NCBI GenBank assembly: GCA_001430745.1
Contig: KQ482057.1
Span: forward strand, 150,870-165,359
Direction: 5' to 3'
Length of the DNA stretch: 14,490 nt
Origin: Auxenochlorella pyrenoidosa
Taxonomy: Eukaryota > Chlorophyta > Trebouxiophyceae > Chlorellales > Chlorellaceae
Positions 7,453 to 14,490 of the stretch are shown here, piece by piece. Numbering within the stretch: the stretch's first letter is position 1; each line of letters opens with the position of its first letter. Position numbers and translations under genes: made by a program. The notes beneath the pieces were generated by a model. It was not told the DNA's origin. It worked only from the letters and a program-made list of their open reading frames with translations, and ran no database searches.

Positions 7453-10400
7453 CTATGTGGGCGGCGCATCCCAGACGGCTGCAGGCTGGTGCTGCCAGGG
7501 CGGCGGCAGGGCGAGGCCGCGTTGCTGCGTCTCTTCCACCACTGACGCCGGCTTCTGTGCACCAAGGGGCGCTGCTGAGAGCAGCTGGTGCCGCTGCTGC
7601 CAGAGGCGCACGCAAAAGGGGTGCACCATCGTTGCCGCCGCCGACAGCTCAGCTGCTGCCAGCGGAGACAGGGCAGCTGCCAGTGCCACCACCTGCAGTG
7701 GTGGAACAGGCCTTAGAGACAAACACGGTGCTAAAACGGCACAGCAAAAAAGTTCTAAGCCAGAATGAGAATGACCAGCCAGCCCAGGGTGAGCGCATCC
7801 TTGCCTGGTGCCACAGAGCCGGCTCTGCCGCTGGAACGCTGCTGGCAAGCGCCGATGCCGCCGTGGGCAGCGCCCATCCGAGAACAGGGTGCCGCCACAG
7901 GGTCGTCCCCTGCTCCTGCCCTACCCGTGCCGCCTCTGAAGCCGCGGCCGCCTTGGCAGCTTGCAGCGCTGCAGCCGCTGCAGCAGCCGCCCCTTCAGGG
8001 CTGCAGGCAGGGAGCAGGGACTCCAGCACCAGCACCTGCAGCCGCAGGGGCAGCTGCCGCACAAGCGACGGCGGCGGCGCGCAGACCGTCTTCGCTGGCG
8101 GTGGCGCCAGCGCAGTGGCTGCCAGCGGATCGAGCCGCCCAGGCTGCCGTGGGGGTGGCCACAGGAGCGCCTGCTGTCGCCGGGCTCCACTGAGTGCCCA
8201 CTGCACTGCCGCTGCCGCCTCGCCTGCTGCGGCGCCAGGCGCTGCTGCCGCCAGGAGCGACAGCGATGCTGCCTCAAGCTGCCCCAGCCGCTGCACCCCC
8301 TGGCCACCGGGTGACCATGCCTGGGCAGCTGTTCGCAGCGCAGGCAGGGCAGGACACGGCTGCCGTGGCTCTGACGCAGCGGGCGACTGCAGCAGCCCGC
8401 GCAGCGCTGCCAACCAACAGCTGTACAGCACAGCAGCGGCGTCCGTTGCCGGGCGCGGCAGGTGCTGCGGTGTCCCCTCGGAGCTTTTGCCTGGCTGGAG
8501 AGTGGTGAGGCGCTGCAGTGCAGCAGCAGCTGCAGCCTCAAGCGGCTCATCGGCCGTTCTGGTGGCTGCAGGCGCGTCGTTGCCAGCGAGCAGCGAGTCG
8601 AGCGGCTGCGCCGGCCACGGCCAGGCTAACGCTGGGCCCTGCAGGCAGCGAGGAAATGAGAGAACGAGCGCTCGGCGCAGCAGGAAGTGAACAGAACTGA
8701 AAGACAAAGAGTGGGCAGCACTTCGAGCAACCCAAGCTGCAGGGTCGACACCTCGTGTGCAAGAGCCGGAACGTGGGCATGCCAGCCAGGCTGAACAAGA
8801 ACAGGGGCCTTAGAACATGAGATGGGGGCAATGGCAGCCCACCCGTGCCTCGTAAGCCACCGCCCAGTGGCTCAGCAGTTGCAGGGCCGCGGGCGCGGCC
8901 TCGGCGCCCCCGGTGCCTGCCACGGCAGCCGCCAGCGCGGCAGCTGCGGCCGGATGCAGCCTGCCCTGCAGGCACGCCAGCAGCAGCGGGTTGCTGACGC
9001 CGGGTCGTGCCGCAGCAGCCGGGGTCGCTGCAAACACAACCGCCTCTTGGAGCAGAAGCACCAATTCAGCAGGCGGCTGGGCCAGCGGCTGCTGCTCTTG
9101 CTGCATTGCTGGGCTCGCTCGCTGGCGCGCCTGCTGCCCGCCGCCCTGCTGCACACACCCCAACTGCGGCCCTTGCGGCTGCTCGGGGCCTGCCAAGCTG
9201 GCAAAAGCCTGCCAGCGCTGCTGCGTGAGGGCCAGCGCAGCCCACTGGGGAACCGCCAGGCCGCCGGCCCAGCTGCTGGGCATGCTGGAGGTGCACTCAG
9301 CCAGCTGGACCAACAACGAGCCTCCGGGCACGCCGGCAGACCCAGCAAGGCGGTCCAAGCGCAGGGCGGCCAGCAGCAGACCGCACTGCGCACCCAGCAG
9401 CGCCCCTCGCTCTGCCTGCTGCGCTCGCCGCAGCGCCTCCAGCATGCGCGCGTGCTGCGCCGGTGCCAGGCCACGCTCTTGGTGCAGCCGGGTGCCGCTT
9501 TCGGGGCCCAGCAGGCCCAGGCTGTCTGCGCCGGCAATGAGCGCAGCGCGGCAGGCCGCCTGCCGCTGCTGCTGCTCCTGCTCCTGCTGTTGCTGCTGCC
9601 CTGGCAGCTCGGGCCAGTCGCAGAGCAGCTCTGCCAGTCCGGGCTGCTGGTAGCCAAGGCTGCGCTGCGCCACGGCAGGTAGGTGACCGTATGCAGCCGC
9701 GTACGCGCAGCAGCAGCACAGCGTGGCGAGCAGGCGGGGGTGCGGCTGCAGCTCCGCGAGCAGCGCTGCCTTGCTGCGCAGCAGCAGGCTGCCGGCGCTG
9801 GGCAGGTCGCCGCCCGCCCAATCCACAAGCTGCGCGCGGCTGCCTGGCTGGTCGGCAGCGCTCAGCAGCTGCAGCAGGCGCAGTCCCAGGTCGAACGCTG
9901 CCGCTGCCCTCGCCTCTGGCGCCGCCTCGCCGCCCGCGCCGACGCCATCCCCGGCCGCGGCTGGCCGGCACAGCGCCAGGACGCCCCGCTGCAGCAGCAC
10001 CGCCGCCTCCTGCCACTGCCGCTGCTGCTCAACCGCCGCCAGCCACAGGCGGTAGCTGTGCGGCGCAAACTGCAGCGCAGTGTCCACCATCATGCCGGCG
10101 GCGCAGCCTGGGCAGGGATGGATGCACTAAAACCGGGTCGGGCTGTCAGGCTGAGGCGAGGAGCGAGACAAGGCTTGGTGGCTCAAGCAGCCTGGTGGCT
10201 CCAGCAAGGAGCGGGCAGTTGGACTGCAGGGGCTGGGGCAGGCGGCCAACCTGGCTGCTGGCAGTAGAGGTGCAGGTAGAGCGGCCACAGCGCCGCGCTG
10301 TGCCTGCAGCAGGGGGGGGTGCATCACAGGGTTGGGCATCGGGCGGCGCAGATGCACGGAAAGGCTGGGCGCTGGGCAGAGCAGATGCACAGAAGGGCTG

Positions 10401-13400
10401 GGCGCCGAGCAGCGGGAGCTTGCAGTCCGGGCGCGCCCAAGCCTTGCACGACTTGCAGGTGGTTGCATTCCTCCGCCGGCTGGCCGGCCCACCTGTTGTG
10501 CTCCAGGCCACGCTTCAGCACCAGCAGCATTTGCTCGCGCACCGCTGCAGCGCAGGAATTGGGGGTCAAACATCCAGACAATGTCTTGTCAATCAGCATG
10601 TCGGGGTGCGCTGCAGGGAAGCGGCCCTACTTAGGCGGTGTGGGCAAGGGTGCACGTCGCATGCCGTTCGAGGGCTGTGGCACGCAGGGGCGCATGCGTC
10701 GGCAGTGCACTGGGGCCCCCGAGGCGCGCTGGGGGCGCTGGGCGCCCTGGCCCCCTGGCTGCGCGCTGGACCGTGGCCGTGGCCCCGGTTTGTGGAGCGC
10801 ACCTGGCGTCAGGGCGCAGCCGCTGCCGTCGTCGGCTTCCACAGCGTGCCGCACAGCGTAGCTGAGCCACAGCTCGTCGTTCTCTGGCCGCTCCTGCAGC
10901 ACGTCATCGTACTGCCGCTGCCAGTAGGCCCGCTCCCCGCCAGAGCCCTGCTGCGCAGCGGGGGCGCCAAAGTAGCGCGCCGCGGCGCCGCCCGACTGAG
11001 CCTCCGCCGGCGCCTGCTGCTGCACGCCGCCGGCCTGCTGCCGCTGGCGCCGCAGCACGTGCCCGCTCACCGCGCCGCCGCCCGGCAGGAGCTGCCAGCG
11101 CAGCGCTGCGCTGATTCTGCCCGCCCCCGGAGCAGCCGGGGGCGGCTCCAGCAGCGCCGCAGGGGCAAGCAGCAGCGAGGAAAAGGGGCGCGCCGACCTT
11201 GCGGCGTCAGCGCCGGCGTGACTGCCGCCCAGTCCTGCTGACCACTGCCTGCCGACTGCGTACAGCGGCAGCTGCTGCTCCAGCGCGACCGCCTGCACGG
11301 TCGCATCCGGGACGCGCCGGCGCTTCGGCTGCGGCGACATGGCCTGCTCTGCCCTCTGGTCAACTGCCATCTGGAACCTGCGGCAGGCCCACCAGCGAGG
11401 GATGACAGGTTTGGCCATCGAGCGAGACAAGGGCGCGCTTGGCCAGCAGCAGCGCATGCACGTCAGCTGACGCTGCCAGCAGGCGCAGCACCCACCCAGG
11501 CACCCACCTGCAGGCGGCGTCCCGACAGCTCCCCCGCAGCTCAAAGGGGCAGATGGGCCAGTCAGCCAGCAGAGGGGCTGAAGCGGGACCAAGCCCTGCG
11601 CCAGGCGTTGCCCCTGACTGCGCAGGGCCAGGGCCGCTGCCGCTCCCGGCGTCGCCGCCGCCAGCGGGCCCCTGCTGCAGCACTGCAGACGCAACCGCTG
11701 CCGAGAGCAGGCCGCCCCCGCCAGCAGCGCTGCTGCTGTTGGCGGCAGCGGCGCCGTTGCTGCTGCGAGCCCGCAGGCAGCTTTCCAGCTGCGACAGCAG
11801 CTCGGCATGCGGCGGGAGCGCCTGGACAGCAGGCCCACGAATGCCCTGCAGCCAGGGCGGCAGAGGTGCCGAGCCCAGTGCAGGTAGCGGTCTGCCCGCC
11901 CCAGCCCCGCCGGCGGGCCGCCCGGCATCTGGGGAGGAGGAGAACACTGGGAGGTGCCTGCCAGCCCCACGAGCCGTGCTGCCTGGCGATATGCTGCTGG
12001 GTGCCAGGTCGGCATAGGTTGGCAGCTGCCTGCCCCTGCTGGCACGGTCTGCAGGGTGTGCAGGCTGCGGCTGCCCGCCAGCCTGTTGCTGCAGCGCTGC
12101 CGCCGGCTGCCCCGCAAACTGCTGCCGGGGGTGCTCAGGCTGCCGCCAGAGCTGCTGCTGCTGCTGCTGCTGGGTTAGCGCCTGCGCTGGGCGGGCCCAC
12201 CGCGGCGCACCCAACGCGTGCTGCGCGCGAGGCTGGCCCTCCACAGCGGCCGCTGTTTGTGCTGCCTGCACCGCTGGCAGCGACGCCGCACTGCTAAACT
12301 GAACGCGCTGGGCAGGTGCTTGGGCGCGGAGCGACTGCGCTGGCGGGGGGGGCACCTGGGGCGTGATCAGCAGCCTGACTTGCTCTCTGCCACCAGCCGC
12401 CGAGCTGGTGCTGACTAGGAGGAGCACCCGCACAGCCTGGGTGGCCTCGCGACGCTGGGGCTGCTGTGCCTGCTGCTGCGCCTGCTGCTGTGCACGCGGT
12501 GCCTGCACAGCAGGCTGCGCCACATCCTGAGCCCGCCGCTGCTGCTGCAGCTCTGCAGCCGCAAACTTGAATGCGGCTGACGTTCGGGCCACATCAACGG
12601 CTGCTGCTGCAGACTTGATGGACCCAGCCGCGGCCGCAGCCGCCACCAGCAAAGGCCGGGCAGCAGGGCCCTTGCTCTGCAGCTGCAGCTCTGGGCGTGC
12701 AGCTGTCGACTGTTGCTGCTGCGTGCGGCGCCACCGCGGCTTTGGGCCGTGGCCCTCTCTGCCCTCAGCTGCTGCAGGTGGCACCGACGAGCGCTCGCTT
12801 CCCACTGCCGCTGCTTCTGTTGCCGCCCCTCCCGTGGGTGCAGGCTGCAAGCTTGCTGCTGCTGCCGGCGACGGCACACCTGTGGCTGGAGCCGGCAGCT
12901 GCAGGGCAACTGCTTCAGCTGGCTGGGCCGCCACTTGTGACGCGCCTCCATCCGTGATGGCGGCCGCTGGCGGGGCTGTCTCTGCTGCTGCAGCAAGCGC
13001 GGCAGCCGCGGTGGCTTTGGCAGCAGCCAGCTTCTGCCAGGGCGCTATACCCTTGGAGAGCGGGAGGACAACAGGCGGGGCCCCCGACACGCCTGCTGCT
13101 GACGTAGTTGGCTGGGTGGCAGACGGAGGAACACTGCTGCCTGGAATGGACGGGCCCGGCTTTGCAATGGCGGCTCCATTGCTGCCTGAAAGGCGGCTGC
13201 CTGCCCGAAAGCTGAAGCGAACAGGGGCTGGGGCCTCGCGCGGGTCAGCCGTGGCAACGCGATCCTGCGCCGCACGCTGCTGCCCCTGCTGCTCCTCCTC
13301 TGGCACTGCCGGCGTGGGCGAAGGAGCCGCGGCCGAACCTCCCGGCGCAGCTTCCGCCTGTTTGCGGCCGGGCTGAGCGGCATGCACCTCCACAGCGCCG

Positions 13401-14490
13401 CCCTGCTGCTTGCTGCCCAGCCTGGCCGCTGCCGGCGGCGCGGCGCGCTCCTGACTAGGGGCAGCCGGTGGCTTTGGGACGGCCGTGACGCGCCACCTGC
13501 TGCTGCCGCCCTCAGACATGTCCAGCTGCAGGTGGCCCTCTCGCTGCATTGCCTGTGCAGAGCGGGGTGGGGTGGGGTGGGGTGGGGTGGGGTGGGGGAG
13601 TCAACGCACCAAGAGTGGTTGGGAGGACAATACGACGCACCGCGTTGTGGGCGCCCGTAAACGGGAGAAGGCTGCCGCAAGCACTCTCCGTTGACAGGAA
13701 AAGGCTGCGTTCCACCGCCGTCAGGCACGACGTGCAGCGCAGCACCCTCACCAGCAGCAGCTGGGAGAAGGACGCGCCCAGCTCCTGGCGGCACACAAAG
13801 CCGTGCTTAAGGCGCTGCAGGAGCACAGGCAGGGCCAGGGTTGGGTCAACAGGTTAGTGCAGGATAAGCCAAAGCAGCTGCCAGCTGCAAATGTCAAGGA
13901 TTTTGACCCAACGGTGAGGCAAAGGTAAGCGAGTGGGCTTGGGAGGCAGGCGGCTCCAAGCCTCACCTCCATCTGGCCCTCAATCCTGTAGGCAGAAAAG
14001 GGCAGGTGCCATAGCTTGCAGCAGCGCTGCAAGCCCTGCAGGAAGAGGCGGCGCACACTGCACCACAGGAAGGATAGTGGAAGATGCATGAAGTCATACG
14101 ATCGCCCAGGGTCCTCGGTCCACGGCCAGCAGCGCCCGCACACAAGGAATCAGGCCCCGGGCATGGCCGTGAGGCTCGAGCAAGTGAGCCCAGGCCCGCA
14201 TGCGCACATTAAATTGACTAATGATCTGAACCTACCTTTCGGGTACCTGCAAGGGCAGCCTGCTGGCGCCGCCCTCGCCGGGAGCGCCGCTCGCGGCCTT
14301 TGCCTTTGCAGGCGCTCCGCCCGCTTTCTTGCCCTGCCCCTGCGCGGCTGCTGCATCAGCTCCCAGTGCCCTCTGGCTGGGGCTGCCGCGTGCAGCAGCA
14401 GAAGGGGGTGCGGCATCCGGGGTGGGCGAGCGCCGCGCGACTGGCGCCGGCGGCGGCCCGGCGCGCCCCCTGCTGCGTCCCCGCTCCCCG
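7453..14490 (-). CDS. ZFC3H1/Red1-like zinc-finger and HAT-repeat protein, N-terminus outside window
   Basis: Predicted exons in transcription order: before 14490 to 14236, 13985-13967, 13814-13752, 13552-11508, 11377-10803, 10610-10493, 10303-10251, 10107-8843, 8638-7805, 7692-7453 (TAG stop); phases match throughout. At least 1,821 residues, in the size range of human ZFC3H1. Layout in visible residues: 1-110 basic, Pro/Ala-rich; about 113-770 low-complexity Ala/Gln/Pro; 780-797 zinc-finger core CPFELRGSC...AAC; about 930-1100 helical repeats including ERPENDELWLSYAVRHAVEA, MLLVLKRGLEHNRHSAALW and MMVDTALQFAPHSYRLWLAA; then Ala/Leu/Gln-rich helices to the end. The CPFELRG-C-C core followed by HAT-like repeats with LW..Y positions is the ZFC3H1/zf-C3H1 arrangement. 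That family is known to bridge Mtr4 helicase and poly(A)-binding factors for nuclear exosome decay; this role is inferred. Exons right of 13552 match no known domain and could belong to another gene, though frame supports one gene. Confidence 0.82.
7693..7804 (-). other. GC-AG intron near the 3' end of the zinc-finger gene
   Basis: The upstream exon ends ...EPALWHQ at CAG and the intron opens GCAAGG. It closes CACTGCAG before GTGGTGGCACTG, phase 0. The donor is the same CAG|GCAAGG as in intron 343-570. If unspliced, the frame would run into a stop at about 7650 and lose the last 79 residues. A GT donor (CT|GTGGCA) lies 10 bases upstream but is weak and breaks the frame. Confidence 0.7.
9559..9600 (-). 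repeat. CTG/CTC run coding a Gln/Glu tract
   Basis: The plus-strand CTG-rich run reads CAG/GAG on the coding strand and gives QQQQQEQEQQQR in the long 10107-8843 exon. The tract interrupts the helical repeat region and is probably a solvent-exposed loop. Other Gln runs occur at about 12152-12172 (seven Gln) and about 12470-12555 in the N-terminal low-complexity region. Confidence 0.8.
10348..10413. repeat. 33-bp minisatellite inside an intron
   Basis: Two adjacent 33-base copies, 10348-10380 and 10381-10413, each starting GCAGATGCAC and differing at about five positions. A more degenerate partial copy seems to lie before them (about 10319-10347). The repeat lies in intron 10304-10492 of the zinc-finger gene, so changes in copy number would alter intron length only. 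Confidence 0.7.
11365..11549 (-). other. Zinc-finger core split by an intron
   Basis: Three cysteines with spacing C-x7-C-x4-C end the large exon (CPFELRGSC then RDAAC). The next exon, after intron 11507-11378 (GTGGGT...CCGCAG), reads R-F-Q-M-A-V-D-Q. In the family the position three residues after the last cysteine is normally histidine (C-x3-H); here it is methionine. The spacing and the ELRG stretch identify the domain. Confidence 0.8.
13564..13598 (-). repeat. (CCCCA)n tract next to a 3' splice site
   Basis: On the plus strand this is six GGGGT units plus GGGGG; on the coding strand it is a CCCCA repeat ending 11 bases before the acceptor CTGCACAG at 13553. It therefore stands where a polypyrimidine tract would be. 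The plus strand has seven G4+ runs with one-base loops, a strong G-quadruplex pattern. Confidence 0.88.
13967..13985 (-). other. Possible 19-base micro-exon
   Basis: A classic acceptor (CCTTTTCTGCCTACAG) precedes GATTGAGGGCCAGATGGAG, followed by donor GTGAGG. It joins in phase with the exon ending at 14236 (AG) and the next at 13814, giving VPE-R-IEGQME-RLKHGF. Using an upstream acceptor at 14058 instead gives a 91-base exon in the same frame, adding SVRRLFLQGLQRC-type residues. Confidence 0.5.

Noticed and set aside
9691..11241. 516-codon plus-strand ORF (and 7437-8690, 8822-9682)
   Set aside because: All lie antisense to the zinc-finger gene, whose frame shows conserved motifs and consistent splicing; these show only Arg/Ala/Gln-rich shadow translation.
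13582..13751. Continuation of the minus-strand exon through VRVLRCTSCLTAVERSLFLS
   Set aside because: It is open but follows a good GTGAGG donor at 13751, and joining to the acceptor at 13553 keeps the frame without it.

Overview
The window looks like nuclear DNA of a green alga, most likely a trebouxiophyte of the Chlorella kind. The exons are very GC-rich with strong CTG, CAG and GCC codon bias. Introns are mostly 110-280 bases, start GT (sometimes GC) and end CAG. Alanine and glutamine runs are common, and the proteins are eukaryotic families. This placement is inferred from style and families, not from a database match. No operon, CRISPR array, transposase, rRNA or tRNA was seen.

Three spliced genes were rebuilt by matching reading phase across splice sites. 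(1) Minus strand, 3356 down to beyond the left edge: a type II membrane glycosyltransferase of the GT14 / core-2/I-branching (plant DUF266) family. Nine exons are visible; the last conserved C-terminal part lies outside the window. (2) Plus strand, 4173 to 6355: an unrecognised protein of about 282 residues in eight exons. (3) Minus strand, from beyond the right edge down to 7453: a very large protein (at least about 1,820 residues) with a C-x7-C-x4-C zinc-finger core followed by HAT/TPR-like helical repeats. It resembles ZFC3H1 (fission yeast Red1, plant zf-C3H1 proteins), a scaffold that feeds nuclear polyadenylated RNA to the exosome.

Genes 1 and 2 diverge from an 816-base spacer (3357-4172). 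Genes 2 and 3 converge on a 1.1 kb spacer (6356-7452) that must hold both 3' UTRs, a (CAG)10 tract and a perfect 12-bp hairpin. The three genes have no evident shared pathway.

The most notable points are: three GC-AG introns among about 25; a zinc finger whose expected histidine is methionine in the predicted splice; an extra pair of exons inserted into the GT14 domain; C/A-rich tracts on the sense strand of introns in all three genes; and a possible 19-base micro-exon. I saw no new multigene system; this is an ordinary but intron-rich nuclear stretch.
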